Of a stretch of DNA of 56,920 bases, positions 1-8,353 are shown one piece after another (position 1 is the first letter of the stretch; each line of letters starts with the position of its first letter). The position numbers and the translations under genes are program-made. The stretch is from NCBI RefSeq assembly GCF_003284975.1, contig NZ_QMEU01000025.1, positions 1 through 56,920 of the forward strand. The letters are read 5' to 3'. The notes beneath the pieces were generated by a model. It was not told the origin of the DNA. It saw only the letters and a list, made by a program, of their open reading frames with translations, and did no database searches. The DNA comes from Mycobacterium colombiense (lineage in GTDB: Bacteria; Actinomycetota; Actinomycetes; Mycobacteriales; Mycobacteriaceae).

Positions 1-469
1 CCGCGTCCAGCAGCGGCAGCAGGCCCAGCTTGTCCTCGCCATGCCCGCCGCCCTCGGACCCGCGCGCGACCAGGATGTCGACGCCGGCGTCGACGGCCCG
101 GCGCGCCCCGTCGCTGTCGTAAACCTGTGTGACCGTGAGGATTCCGGCGGCATGCGTCTTGGCGACCCACGACCATTCGGTGCCGAAGCTGACCGAAAGC
201 AGCGCGGGCCGGGCGGCCAGCGCGTCCTCGAGCAGCCCGGCCTCGTTGCGCATCACCCAGTCGACCATGCCGATGCCGAACCGGCCCTGGACGTGCTGGA
301 GCTGCTCGGCCAGTAGCTCTCGGGTCGCGGCGCTGCCCATGCCGACCATGCCGAGGCCGCCCGCGGCCGTCACCGCCGCGGCCAGGCGGCCGCCCGCGAC
401 GCCGCCCATTGGGGCGTTGACGATGGGGACCCGCAGTCCGAAGCTCGTTGACCAGGGCGTCGACAACAT
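1..469 (-). CDS. Nitronate monooxygenase (2-nitropropane dioxygenase family), C-terminus outside window
   Basis: FMN-dependent oxidoreductase of the nitronate monooxygenase/TIM-barrel family, which oxidises nitronates such as propionate 3-nitronate. The first 156 codons are present. The N-terminus carries the family motif NAPMGGVAGG, followed by SFGTEWSW and the phosphate-binding stretch ARGSEGGGHGED. ATG at 469 begins MLSTPWSTSFGLRVP and lies 6 bp after the stop of the upstream cupin gene, so the two are probably co-transcribed and translationally coupled. The gene runs off the left edge. The family is clear; the physiological substrate is not. Confidence 0.85.
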   Translation of the reverse strand, partial: MLSTPWSTSFGLRVPIVNAPMGGVAGGRLAAAVTAAGGLGMVGMGSAATRELLAEQLQHVQGRFGIGMVDWVMRNEAGLLEDALAARPALLSVSFGTEWSWVAKTHAAGILTVTQVYDSDGARRAVDAGVDILVARGSEGGGHGEDKLGLLPLLDA

Positions 470-475
470 CGGCGG

Positions 476-820
476 CTAGTGCGCCGACGGAATGGTCTTC
501 AGCACGGTCAGCAGGACCACCGAATCCTCGACCGCGTGCAGGGCGTGCCGTTCGGCCGGAATCGCGACGTACTCGCCGGCCTTACCGTCCCAGGAGTCGC
601 CGCTGGTGGTCAGCCGCACGTGGCCCTGCAGCACCTGCAGGGTCGCCTCGCCCGGGCTGTCGTGTTCGGACAGGTCGTGGCCGGCCAGCAGGGCCAGCAC
701 GGTCTGGCGAAGCTCGTGGCTGTGACCGCCGTGGATGGTGTGGGCGGCGCGCCCGCTGTGCGATTGGTTGGCCTCGGCGATCTTTTCCGCCGAGAGGTCG
801 GTCAGCGAGATGGAATCCAT
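476..820 (-). CDS. Small cupin-domain protein
   Basis: A 114-aa single-domain cupin. The core strands include LLAGHDLSEHDSPGEATLQV followed by a turn with GEYVAIPAERHALHAVED, matching the two cupin motifs. The His residues of a possible metal site are partly kept (HDLSEHDS and ERHALH). Start chosen at ATG 820 because AAGGA lies just upstream; an in-frame ATG at 841 lacks such a site. It is followed 6 bp later by the nitronate monooxygenase, suggesting a shared mRNA. Small cupins of this type are often redox or small-molecule binding proteins; no specific substrate can be named. Confidence 0.75.
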   Translation of the reverse strand: MDSISLTDLSAEKIAEANQSHSGRAAHTIHGGHSHELRQTVLALLAGHDLSEHDSPGEATLQVLQGHVRLTTSGDSWDGKAGEYVAIPAERHALHAVEDSVVLLTVLKTIPSAH

Positions 821-869
821 GTCGGTCCTTCGAAGTTGCAAGGCCGCCTCGGGCCTCGTCGGTGGGCAG

Positions 870-1295
870 TTAGCCGCTCAGTAGGAGTATCCCCGCCACG
901 ACGAGGGCGACCACCTTGACCGCCTCCAGCGCGACGTAGAAGTAATGGGCGCGCGAGCGCGGTCCGTCCGATCCCGCGAGCACCTTGTCCGCACGACGGG
1001 TCAGCGCCGGACGCACCGCGACCAGCTGGATCGCCAGCGCGGCGACCGCGACGGCGACGGCCACCGTGACGCCCGCCCGGGTGGGGCCGGCCACCACGAT
1101 CGCCCCGATGACCAGGGCGAAGGTCACCTCGACGGTGTTCAGCGTCCGAAACACCAACCGCCCGATGCCCAGTCCGATCTGCAACGTCACATTGGGCGCT
1201 CGGAATTTCAGCGGGGCTTCCAGGAACGAGATGGCCAGCACCATGCCGAGCCAGACGAAGGTCAGCGCGACGGCAAACGCTGCGCCGGTGGTCAT
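870..1295 (-). CDS. Four-helix integral membrane protein of unknown function
   Basis: A 141-aa hydrophobic protein with about four predicted membrane spans: near residues 3-20, an FRTLNTVEVTFALVIGAIVV span, a VAVAVAVAALAIQLV span and a C-terminal VVALVVAGILLLSG span. The loops are basic (ALTRRADKV, RSRAHYFYV). ATG at 1295 overlaps the TGA of the upstream regulator (ATGA), so it is translationally coupled to that gene. No catalytic signature was recognised. A much longer reading frame reaching 1625 is antisense-like sequence inside the regulator and was not used. Confidence 0.7.
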   Translation of the reverse strand: MTTGAAFAVALTFVWLGMVLAISFLEAPLKFRAPNVTLQIGLGIGRLVFRTLNTVEVTFALVIGAIVVAGPTRAGVTVAVAVAVAALAIQLVAVRPALTRRADKVLAGSDGPRSRAHYFYVALEAVKVVALVVAGILLLSG

Positions 1296-1981
1296 TTGAC
1301 CGCCCGTTGCCGCGTCAGGTGAGCCACACACAGGTCCGGCTCGACGAACGGGTCGAGCCGGTCCACCGAGACGGGCGCCCCCCAGGTCTCCATGGCTCCC
1401 TGCATGAGGCCCAGATGCACCGGGCACACCACGCTGGAGCGGTTTTCGGCCAATTCCAGAAACGGGCAGTGCCGCAACCCGACCTGCTGCTGCCCGTCGC
1501 TCGCCCGGCGTTCGGGGGCGAAGCCGAGTTCGTCGAGCACGTCGATCAGATGGGCGATCGCCTCTTCGGCGCCGTCTGCGCCGTCGGGCAACGGGTGCAG
1601 CTCGGCGTCCATCTTCTGCCCCCACGCCCGGCCCGCGGCCAGGGCCTTGGGCCCGGGATCGCGTTCGGTGGCAAACGCCGTCGCCAAAATCTCGGCCAGC
1701 AGCCGATAGTGCCGCGTACCGCCGCGGTCCATCTGCCGGACCGCCCGGAACATCAGCGGCGGCCTGCCCGGTCCCTTGCGGCCCAATTCGACGAGTTCCA
1801 CCTGGCCGTCGGCGACCAGGCCGTCGAGATGGAAGCGAACGGTGTTGGGGTGCACTCCCAGCACGTCGGCGATCCCGGCGATGCTCATCGGATCCGGCGA
1901 CGCCCGCAACAGCCGCATCACGGCCCGCCGCCGGCCGGCCGATTCCCCGCCCGATGAGTCCTGCGACTTGTCCACCTTCAA
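1292..1981 (-). CDS. ArsR/SufR-like winged-helix regulator with a cysteine-rich C-terminus
   Basis: A 229-aa transcription factor. Residues about 18-75 form a winged helix (SIAGIADVLGVHPNTVRFHLDG recognition region, then RKGPGRPPLMF). The C-terminal domain has Cys residues in HCPF, VVCPVHLG and DLCVAHL, a spacing resembling the Fe-S-binding SufR group. I infer, but cannot prove, an Fe-S or metal ligand. It lies directly downstream of a ferredoxin gene and overlaps by 4 nt the membrane protein that follows, which suggests redox or iron-responsive control of this small group. A plain ArsR-type regulator without a cofactor is the alternative. Confidence 0.8.
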   Translation of the reverse strand: MKVDKSQDSSGGESAGRRRAVMRLLRASPDPMSIAGIADVLGVHPNTVRFHLDGLVADGQVELVELGRKGPGRPPLMFRAVRQMDRGGTRHYRLLAEILATAFATERDPGPKALAAGRAWGQKMDAELHPLPDGADGAEEAIAHLIDVLDELGFAPERRASDGQQQVGLRHCPFLELAENRSSVVCPVHLGLMQGAMETWGAPVSVDRLDPFVEPDLCVAHLTRQRAVK

Positions 1982-2005
1982 CGCGCCCCTCCCGCCTCTT
2001 GCCCG

Positions 2006-2353
2006 TTACGCCTCCGTGGCACTGGGCTGGCCCGCCACCAGCGGTGTGTCGACACCGAGCGGACCGAGCTTGCCCGCTCCGCCCGGGGACCCCAAGGGGG
2101 CATCGCGACCCGGCAGCGTCTCCGCGAAGAACGCCTCATTGTCTGCCAGGTGCGCTTTGAGCTCTTCGGGCAGGTCGTCTTCGTAATAAATCGCCTCCAC
2201 CGGACACACCGGTTCGCACGCGCCGCAATCGACGCATTCGTCGGGATGAATGTAGAGCGCCCGGCCGCCTTCGTAAATGCAATCCACCGGGCATTCGTCG
2301 ACGCAGGCGCGGTCCATCACATCGATGCATGGCTTCCCGATCACGTAGGTCAC
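2006..2353 (-). CDS. fdxA: 7Fe ferredoxin (FdxA type)
   Basis: Small electron carrier of 115 aa. The N-terminus begins TYVIGKPCIDVMDRACVDEC and carries the Cys pattern of a [3Fe-4S] plus [4Fe-4S] ferredoxin: C8, C16 and CP at 20-21, then CVDCGACEPVCPVEAIYYED. The C-terminal tail APLGSPGGAGKLGPLGVDTP is typical of mycobacterial FdxA-like proteins. GTG 2353 was chosen because the family begins TYVIG; the eight codons upstream add nothing conserved. It is the first gene of a minus-strand run leading to the Cys-rich regulator, so the products may share an Fe-S or redox theme. Known partners in the family are oxygenases and reductases. Confidence 0.9.
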   Translation of the reverse strand: MTYVIGKPCIDVMDRACVDECPVDCIYEGGRALYIHPDECVDCGACEPVCPVEAIYYEDDLPEELKAHLADNEAFFAETLPGRDAPLGSPGGAGKLGPLGVDTPLVAGQPSATEA

Positions 2354-2711
<358 letters not shown>

Positions 2712-2942
2712 ATGGGTGTTACCCCACCGTTATTGACGGAGTCTGACCTCGACGCGCTGGCGTCGGACTTCCTGCAGTCGCATTACGTCGGATCGATCTA
2801 CGCCGATTGGTCACCGGACCGACGGCTCGACGTGTTCCTGCGACGGCGCGGCCTCGTACGGGTGGCCAACGACGGCGACCTGTCCCACAACGTCCTGGAA
2901 CGCATCATGGACCGGGGTCGCGCCACGATGGCGCGGCATTGA
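2712..2942 (+). CDS. Conserved-looking small protein of unknown function
   Basis: A 76-aa soluble acidic/basic mixed protein with no recognised domain. ATG 2712 is preceded by AAAGGAG at about 2695-2701, a strong ribosome binding site, which decides this start over the upstream in-frame ATG at 2463. The middle section (SIYADWSPDRRLDVFLRRR) looks like a folded domain. It is followed by another small plus-strand gene. The function is unknown. Confidence 0.65.
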   Translation: MGVTPPLLTESDLDALASDFLQSHYVGSIYADWSPDRRLDVFLRRRGLVRVANDGDLSHNVLERIMDRGRATMARH

Positions 2943-3120
2943 CCCGACCGTTACTTCCGTAGGGCCAGGTAGGCGATCCGATGACCAAAAACCTGAAAAA
3001 AACGCGATTTCACGCGGCGAAAATACCGGCCAACGCATTGGTACAGACGTACTATTGCGCCCTAGAGCTGAACGCGCCGCCGGGGTCGGATGAGTCGTTG
3101 AGGCTAGCGGGGAGGGCACG

Positions 3121-3384
3121 ATGAATTCACCGAAATGGATGGTTCATTGGCCGCAGCGCAGGCCGACGGCCACGATCTACCAGCTGACCGACCGCCTCCA
3201 CAAGGGACACATCGCTCGGGTGCCCGCGCACCAGATCACGTCGACGGTGGCGGCGTGGCTGGCCGACCTCGGTGCCAACAGCCCGTTGGTCGACGAGCTC
3301 GAGCGCGCGGTGTGCGGCGGCGACTGGGCGGCCGCGCACGCGCTCAGCGAATGCTTGTCCATCGAGATCGCGGTGGCCGACTGA
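3121..3384 (+). CDS. Small protein of unknown function
   Basis: An 87-aa protein with no recognised domain. ATG 3121 follows GGGGAGGGCACG, a convincing ribosome binding site. The sequence is amphipathic, with STVAAWLADLGANSPLVDEL suggesting helices and two Cys residues near the C-terminus (VCGG and ECLS). It lies between the 76-aa gene and the EthR-like regulator on the same strand. No function can be assigned. Confidence 0.6.
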   Translation: MNSPKWMVHWPQRRPTATIYQLTDRLHKGHIARVPAHQITSTVAAWLADLGANSPLVDELERAVCGGDWAAAHALSECLSIEIAVAD

Positions 3385-3412
3385 GAAGTCGGCCAGCAAA
3401 GCGCGGTTCTTA

Positions 3413-3441
3413 ATCGACATTATTGCTGGTTTTCATCGACA
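3413..3441. promoter_or_regulatory. Pair of ATCGACA direct repeats upstream of the EthR-like gene
   Basis: ATCGACA occurs at 3413-3419 and 3435-3441, 22 bp apart, about two helical turns. The complement TGTCGAT resembles the repeated element recalled from the M. tuberculosis ethA-ethR operator. It is a candidate autoregulatory site. Confidence 0.45.
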
Positions 3442-3481
3442 GTTTTGGTGACGTAAATCGGCGTGCCCAACAGTTGCGGGC

Positions 3482-4129
3482 GTGTCCGACCTCCCGACAC
3501 AAACACGGTATCCGCAGGCCTCGCGGGGCCGCCGCGCGTCACACCACTGTCGTGACGACCGCGAGCAGGCGATACTCGCCACCGCCGAGCGGCTGTTGCA
3601 AGAACGGCCGCTGGCCGACTTTTCCGTCGATGACCTAGCAAAAGGAGCCGGGATCTCGCGGCCTACCTTCTACTTCTATTTCCGGTCCAAAAACGCGGTG
3701 CTGCTCTCGCTGCTCGACCAGATGAACGGCAAGGCGCAGGCGGCGCTAGGCACCCTCGACGTGGTGTCATCCGGTGACCCCGAAGCGATTTGGCGGGCGC
3801 GCATCGAATCGTTCTTCGAGGTGTCCGGGTCGCACCGGGCGGTCGCCGTCGCCGGTGCCGCGGCCAAGGCGACCAACCCGGAGGTGCGGCAGCAGTGGTC
3901 GGCGCTCATGAGCAGGTGGATCGCCTACACCACCATCGCGATCAAGGCCGAGCGCGGCCGCGGCGCCGCCCCCGACACCATCCCGGCCGCGGACTTGTCC
4001 GTGGCGCTCAACATGTTGAGCGAGCGGATGATGGCCGCGGCGTTCACCGCCGAGGATGGGGCCGTCCCCGAAGACCGGGTTATCGACACCCTGCTGCACA
4101 TCTGGCTGGCCAGCATCTACCAGCGCTGA
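3482..4129 (+). CDS. EthR-like TetR-family regulator
   Basis: A 215-aa TetR-family repressor. The DNA-binding domain (residues about 27-72) contains SVDDLAKGAGISRPTFYFYF, almost identical to EthR, and the length matches EthR (216 aa). The C-terminal half also follows EthR (SRWIAYTTIAIKAERGRGAA, then VIDTLLHIWLASIYQR). The start is GTG. In M. tuberculosis ethR is divergent from the monooxygenase ethA; no ethA is present here and the neighbour is pcaB, whose end it overlaps by 13 bp. It may therefore be a paralogue with another target. Paired direct repeats upstream suggest autoregulation. Confidence 0.85.
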   Translation: MSDLPTQTRYPQASRGRRASHHCRDDREQAILATAERLLQERPLADFSVDDLAKGAGISRPTFYFYFRSKNAVLLSLLDQMNGKAQAALGTLDVVSSGDPEAIWRARIESFFEVSGSHRAVAVAGAAAKATNPEVRQQWSALMSRWIAYTTIAIKAERGRGAAPDTIPAADLSVALNMLSERMMAAAFTAEDGAVPEDRVIDTLLHIWLASIYQR

Positions 4130-5346
4130 GCGAGCGCCTTTCCCGCGCGGCTCAGGCTCGCGTCGATCAGCCGGTCGGCGGCACCGACGTAGGTCGCGGA
4201 CGCCTGCTTGCCCACCAGGTCGGCGATCGCCCGCTGCTCCCCCAAAACGTCCGTTGCGGCTAGGTTTTCGGCCATGCGATGCGTGTGCACGGTCAGCCCC
4301 GCGAGCAGTTCGCCGCTGTGGGACGCCGCGACAAGGGTGCGCCGGGCCAGGGTGCGCAGGGTGTCCCATTCGGCGTGCCATGCGCCGTCGGGCCGCTCGT
4401 CGTCGGTCAGCGCCGCCGCGGTGTGCAGGGTCGCGGCCAACGGCGGTGCAGCGATCGCGGCACGGCGGATCAGGATGGACAGCACCGGGTTTCGCTTGTG
4501 CGGCATAGACGACGAGCCGCCGCGGCCGGCCACCGCCGGCTCGCCGAGTTCGGCGATCTCCGGGCGGGCCAGCGTGACGATGTCGGAGGTGATGCGGCCC
4601 CAGCAGTCGGTGCAGCCGACGAAGGCGTCGGCGGCCGAGGTGACGGGCGCGCGGGCGGTGTGCCATGCGGGCCGCTCGGCCAAGCCCAGAGCGGCCGCGG
4701 TGGCGTGCACCAGTTGCAGCGCGACCCCGGCCGGGTCGGTGGTACCGGTGAGCAACGTCGCCAGCTCCGTCGTCGCCGCCAATGTACCGGCGGCGCCGCC
4801 GATCTGGATCGGTGTGGTGAGCGCGGCCACCCGCTCGAACGCGTCGACGGTCGCGTTGAGCCAGGCGGCGGCCTTGGTGCCGAAGGTGGTGGGCGCGGCG
4901 TGCTGGGTGAGGGTGCGGGCCACCATGGGTGTGGCCCGGTGCCGGGTGACGAGTTCGGACAGCGTGGAAATCTGCTGGGCCAGTTGGGTTGTCAGGTCAT
5001 CGGCGGCGGCGCGCACGGCCAGCATCAGGCCGGTGTCCAGGACATCCTGGCTGGTGAGTCCCCGGTGAATCCAGGGCGCGACGGCCGGTTCGGCCCGCTG
5101 TCGTAGCAGCTTCACCAGCGGCATGGCCGGGTTGCCGCCGGCCTCGGCGCCGACCGCCAAGGCCTCGCAATCCTGGGGTGTCACCAGATCCGACAAATCC
5201 GCCGCCGCGCAGCCGGCCGGAGCCAGGCCGGCGGCCACCAGGACGCTCAGCCACGCGGATTCCGTCGCGACCATCGATCCCAGCAGGGCCGCGTCGGTCA
5301 TGTGCTCACCGGCGCGATGGTCGCCGGGCCACAACAGGTTACTCAT
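4117..5346 (-). CDS. pcaB: 3-carboxy-cis,cis-muconate cycloisomerase
   Basis: Fumarase/aspartase-superfamily enzyme that cyclises 3-carboxy-cis,cis-muconate to 4-carboxymuconolactone in protocatechuate ortho-cleavage. The 409-aa protein has the superfamily signature GGSSSMPHKRNP and an N-terminal helical region. ATG 5346 overlaps the TGA of pcaG (ATGA), fixing the start; the open frame extending to 5733 is a shadow inside pcaG. It is the third gene of pcaH-pcaG-pcaB. The next enzymes of the pathway (PcaC, PcaD, PcaIJ, PcaF) are not next to it and must lie elsewhere. Confidence 0.92.
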   Translation of the reverse strand: MSNLLWPGDHRAGEHMTDAALLGSMVATESAWLSVLVAAGLAPAGCAAADLSDLVTPQDCEALAVGAEAGGNPAMPLVKLLRQRAEPAVAPWIHRGLTSQDVLDTGLMLAVRAAADDLTTQLAQQISTLSELVTRHRATPMVARTLTQHAAPTTFGTKAAAWLNATVDAFERVAALTTPIQIGGAAGTLAATTELATLLTGTTDPAGVALQLVHATAAALGLAERPAWHTARAPVTSAADAFVGCTDCWGRITSDIVTLARPEIAELGEPAVAGRGGSSSMPHKRNPVLSILIRRAAIAAPPLAATLHTAAALTDDERPDGAWHAEWDTLRTLARRTLVAASHSGELLAGLTVHTHRMAENLAATDVLGEQRAIADLVGKQASATYVGAADRLIDASLSRAGKALAQRW

Positions 5347-5906
5347 CGCGCGCCTTCGGTGTACGCCAGGAACACGGTCTCGGCCGGGCCCTGCAGGTGG
5401 ATGTCGAATCGGTAGGCGCCGCCGCTGTTTTCGGCCACACAGAACAACGTGGGCCGGCGTTCGGCGGCGACCGCCGCCAGCAGCGAATCGGTGTGCGGGT
5501 CGGCGCCGGGCAGATAGGCGCGGGTGAACAGCCGGTTCAGCAGTCCGCGCGCGAACACGGTGAGCGCGAAGAACGGCGGCGCCCCGGTGGCCGCCGGACC
5601 GGGGATCAGCGTGGTGAAGGAGTAGGTTCCGTCGGCGTCGGTCGCGCAGCGGCCCCACCCGGTGAAGAGGGCCTTCTCGCGGCGCAGCGAACCGGGCTGG
5701 CGCACAACGTTTCCCGCGGAGTCGGGTTGCCACAGCTCCACCAGGGCGTCCGGGACGGCGACGCCGGCCCCGTCGTACACGGTGCCGTGCAGCCGGATGG
5801 CCCCCGGGTGGCCGGCGTCGACCATCAGGTTGTCACCGGGATACGGCAGTCCCAGATCGAGGAAGGGCCCGACGGTTTGCCCTGGCGTGCCGGGTAATTC
5901 AGTCAT
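5343..5906 (-). CDS. pcaG: Protocatechuate 3,4-dioxygenase alpha subunit
   Basis: Non-catalytic alpha subunit of the intradiol dioxygenase that cleaves protocatechuate to 3-carboxy-cis,cis-muconate. It is 187 aa, normal for PcaG. The N-terminus has TPGQTVGPFLDLGL, the hallmark of the family, then a beta-sandwich (LVELWQPDSAGN, GWGRCATDADGTYSFTT). As expected for the alpha chain, the HIH iron ligands of the beta chain are absent. It overlaps pcaH upstream by 8 bp and pcaB downstream by 4 bp, so all three are translationally coupled. Confidence 0.93.
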   Translation of the reverse strand: MTELPGTPGQTVGPFLDLGLPYPGDNLMVDAGHPGAIRLHGTVYDGAGVAVPDALVELWQPDSAGNVVRQPGSLRREKALFTGWGRCATDADGTYSFTTLIPGPAATGAPPFFALTVFARGLLNRLFTRAYLPGADPHTDSLLAAVAAERRPTLFCVAENSGGAYRFDIHLQGPAETVFLAYTEGAR

Positions 5907-6672
5907 GCTCGTCCTTCGCCGGGGTCCGAGCAGCGCCCGCCAGCACGATGTCCCACCGGTACCCGGTGGCGTATTCCGGCTCGGTGAGGTCGTGGTCGTA
6001 GCGGGCGATCAGTCGTCGGCGTGCGGCGGGATCGAGGATCGACTGGAAGATCGGGTCCAGCTCGAACATCGGGTCACCCGGAAAGTACATCTGGGTGACC
6101 AGGCGCTGAGTGAAAGCCGTTCCGAAGACGGAGAAATGGATGTGAGCCGGCCGCCACGCATTGTGGTGGTTGCGCCACGGGTACGGGCCGGGCTTGATGG
6201 TCAGGAACCGGTAGGTGCCGTCCGGCCCGGTCAGGCAGCGGCCCGCGCCGGTGAAGTTCGGGTCGAGGGGGGCCGGGTGCTGGTCGCGCTGGTGGCGGTA
6301 GCGCCCGGCGGCGTTGGCCTGCCAGATCTCGACCAGCTGGCCCGCGACCGGCCGGCCGGCGGAGTCCAGGACGCGTCCGGTGACGACGACGCGCTCCCCG
6401 ATCGGCTCGCCCGCCTGGCCGGCCGTCAGGTCGGCATCGCGAGGGTCGACGTCCCGGTCGCCGAAGCACGGTGCCCAGCGCTCGACGCCCTCGGGATCGA
6501 CCACCACCAGGGGCTGCTTCGGATGGCGCAGCATGGTGCTGCGGTACGGCGGGTAGTCGAGCCGCGGCTGCCCGGGGTGCGCCCCCACCGAGGCGGTGCT
6601 CCGGTATTGCGCTGCGATGCGGGCGATCTCCGCCGTGATGTCAGCCTGGCAAGCGACACGCTCGGCGTCCAT
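5899..6672 (-). CDS. pcaH: Protocatechuate 3,4-dioxygenase beta subunit
   Basis: Catalytic beta subunit of protocatechuate 3,4-dioxygenase, a non-haem Fe(III) enzyme. It is 257 aa. The four iron ligands are visible with the expected spacing: Tyr125 (GRYRH), Tyr164 (GPYPW), His177 and His179 (AHIHF). ATG 6672 gives a family-length N-terminus; the longer open frame reaching 6942 covers hemerythrin sequence. It is the first gene of pcaHGB, 65 bp after the hemerythrin gene on the same strand, so it may share that transcript or use a promoter in the gap. Confidence 0.94.
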   Translation of the reverse strand: MDAERVACQADITAEIARIAAQYRSTASVGAHPGQPRLDYPPYRSTMLRHPKQPLVVVDPEGVERWAPCFGDRDVDPRDADLTAGQAGEPIGERVVVTGRVLDSAGRPVAGQLVEIWQANAAGRYRHQRDQHPAPLDPNFTGAGRCLTGPDGTYRFLTIKPGPYPWRNHHNAWRPAHIHFSVFGTAFTQRLVTQMYFPGDPMFELDPIFQSILDPAARRRLIARYDHDLTEPEYATGYRWDIVLAGAARTPAKDEHD

Positions 6673-6737
6673 GTGCCGTGAGGCTACTCTCGGTGGCCCA
6701 CCGAATCCCGCAAGCGGGCGATGTCGCCGACCAGACG

Positions 6738-7223
6738 TTAGAGGGCGCGCACCAACGCCGCGCGGCCCTTGGTCCGCAGGCGGTGCAGGGCCGAGCCGCG
6801 GTACTGCTCGATCTTGGCGGCCATCTTGTTGCCCAGCTCCTCGATCTGCGCGTCGGTGATCTGCACCTCCGGCGGAGCCGGGATCATGTCGCGTTCCTCT
6901 TCGTCGGCGTGCGCCTCCAGCACGGTCTTGAACGAGTTCCACTCGTCCTCATAGCCGGGTGCGCTCTGCGGCGTCTTGAGCAGCACCGAAAGCTGGTCCA
7001 CCACCTGGCGGTGCTCGGCGTGGGCGACCGCGATCAGCTTGCTGGCATCCTTGAGCGCCGGGTAGTACAGGTCGTCCTCGATGCGGAAGTGGATGTCGAG
7101 TTCGATCAGCAGGTCATCGAAAAGTGCATGGCGCTCTTCGGAATTCACCGGTGCGTCGCTGATCTTGCGGCCGAGGCCCTTGATCACGATGTGGTGTTCC
7201 TTCAAGACGTCGTAGGCGTTCAA
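6738..7223 (-). CDS. Hemerythrin-like di-iron protein (Rv2633c-like)
   Basis: A 161-aa hemerythrin HHE-domain protein, the same length as the Rv2633c protein of M. tuberculosis, which has been reported to have catalase-like activity. His/Glu di-iron ligands are spread through KEHHIV, ELDIHFRIEDDLYYP, AHAEHRQVVDQL and LEAHADEEERDMI. The start is TTG 7223: AAGGAGG lies just upstream, and the TTGA overlap couples it to the Rieske membrane protein. This pairing of a di-iron protein with a Rieske domain suggests peroxide, oxygen or NO handling rather than aromatic catabolism, but neighbouring pcaHGB is on the same strand. Confidence 0.88.
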   Translation of the reverse strand: MNAYDVLKEHHIVIKGLGRKISDAPVNSEERHALFDDLLIELDIHFRIEDDLYYPALKDASKLIAVAHAEHRQVVDQLSVLLKTPQSAPGYEDEWNSFKTVLEAHADEEERDMIPAPPEVQITDAQIEELGNKMAAKIEQYRGSALHRLRTKGRAALVRAL

Positions 7224-8191
7224 TTGACTCCTCCTTTTGCGATCCCCACCGCGCCGCCGGGAGCGGGCTGCTGCTCGCCGCGGACTTCGACCACTCCGTC
7301 GACCAACCGGGCCTCGTAACACGGCAGCGGCGCCGCGGCCGGACCGCGCACCACCTCGCCGGACTCGGCCGCGAACCATGAACCGTGCCAGGGGCAAACC
7401 AGTCGGCCGCGGTCCAGCCAGCCGTCGGCCATCGGCGCGGCCAGGTGTGGACAGAATTCGCCGTACGCCGCGACCTCACCGGGCTTGGTCTGGCAGACCA
7501 CCAGGCCCACTCCGTCGACCTCGACGCGCACCGGCTTGCCGTTCAACGAACTCGCGGGCAGCACCGGCGTCCAGGTCGAGGTGCGCAGCCGCGGACCGGA
7601 CTGGTCGGTGCCGATCCCGGACTCGAAGACCAGCGCGCCGCCCAGGTAGCTGCCGGCGACGGTGATGGCGTAACCCAGGGCGGTGAGCACGAAGCCGCGA
7701 CCGTGGCGGCCCTTGTGCCGGTCCCACCAGGACTGCAGGTACAGCGCGGTGGCGGCCACGTTCACCAGGCCGTGCACCGCGCCGACGCGGCGGTCCTCCT
7801 CGTGGGTGTGCTGCCAGTCGGTGACGCCGGTGACGGCCGAGCCCAGGCTGGCCAGGATGCCCACCCCCAGCGCGCGCGAGGCGAATCGGGAGGCGTCGAC
7901 GACCTCGGACGCCGGCTGGCCGGGCAGGATGCTAAGCGCGTCGAGCGCCACCGTCGTCCCCAGGGCGCCGCTGGTCAGCGACGCCAGCGGCGGGTGCACC
8001 GGGTGCCCCAGCCAGACGCCGTTGAGTGCGTTGGTGACGGTGTTGCGGGCGCCGCCGAGCCCGTTGTAGGCGAAGCTGAGCAAATGTTCGAACCGATAGC
8101 TCGGTCGGTCGATCCACTCCTGGCGCCCGATAGCGGCCAGGACCCTCGATCCGACCTGCTGCAATCGACCCCCTCGTGGCCGACCCGCCAT
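7220..8191 (-). CDS. DUF2231 membrane domain fused to a Rieske [2Fe-2S] domain
   Basis: A 323-aa two-part protein. Residues about 40-190 form a four-helix DUF2231-type membrane domain (starting around LGHPVHPPLASL, with WQHTHEEDRR between helices). Residues about 205-310 form a Rieske ferredoxin domain with the ligand pairs C247-x-H249 and C266-x2-H269 (FCPHLAAP and VCPWHGSW). ATG 8191 has AGGAAGGA upstream. It overlaps the hemerythrin gene by 3 nt (TTGA) and is divergent from the ring-hydroxylating dioxygenase operon, which lacks its own ferredoxin. A role in electron transfer at the membrane is likely; the partner is unknown. Confidence 0.85.
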   Translation of the reverse strand: MAGRPRGGRLQQVGSRVLAAIGRQEWIDRPSYRFEHLLSFAYNGLGGARNTVTNALNGVWLGHPVHPPLASLTSGALGTTVALDALSILPGQPASEVVDASRFASRALGVGILASLGSAVTGVTDWQHTHEEDRRVGAVHGLVNVAATALYLQSWWDRHKGRHGRGFVLTALGYAITVAGSYLGGALVFESGIGTDQSGPRLRTSTWTPVLPASSLNGKPVRVEVDGVGLVVCQTKPGEVAAYGEFCPHLAAPMADGWLDRGRLVCPWHGSWFAAESGEVVRGPAAAPLPCYEARLVDGVVEVRGEQQPAPGGAVGIAKGGVN

Positions 8192-8353
8192 GGCACCAGT
8201 TCCTTCCTCAGATCAGTAGAAAACAAAGGTTAATCACCGCAAAACCCAATGATTACCCGTTGTTTACGCCGCGCCCACGGGCGCGGAGTGGCTGTCGTGA
8301 ACCACCGTAGCCGCGGGCTTCGGCCGTGTAGTTGTGTGCAACCTGTGAATTGG

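Noticed and set aside
4117..5733. Fusion protein reading through pcaG into pcaB
   Set aside because: The N-terminal part is a shadow of pcaG in another frame; the ATGA overlap gives the real pcaB start.
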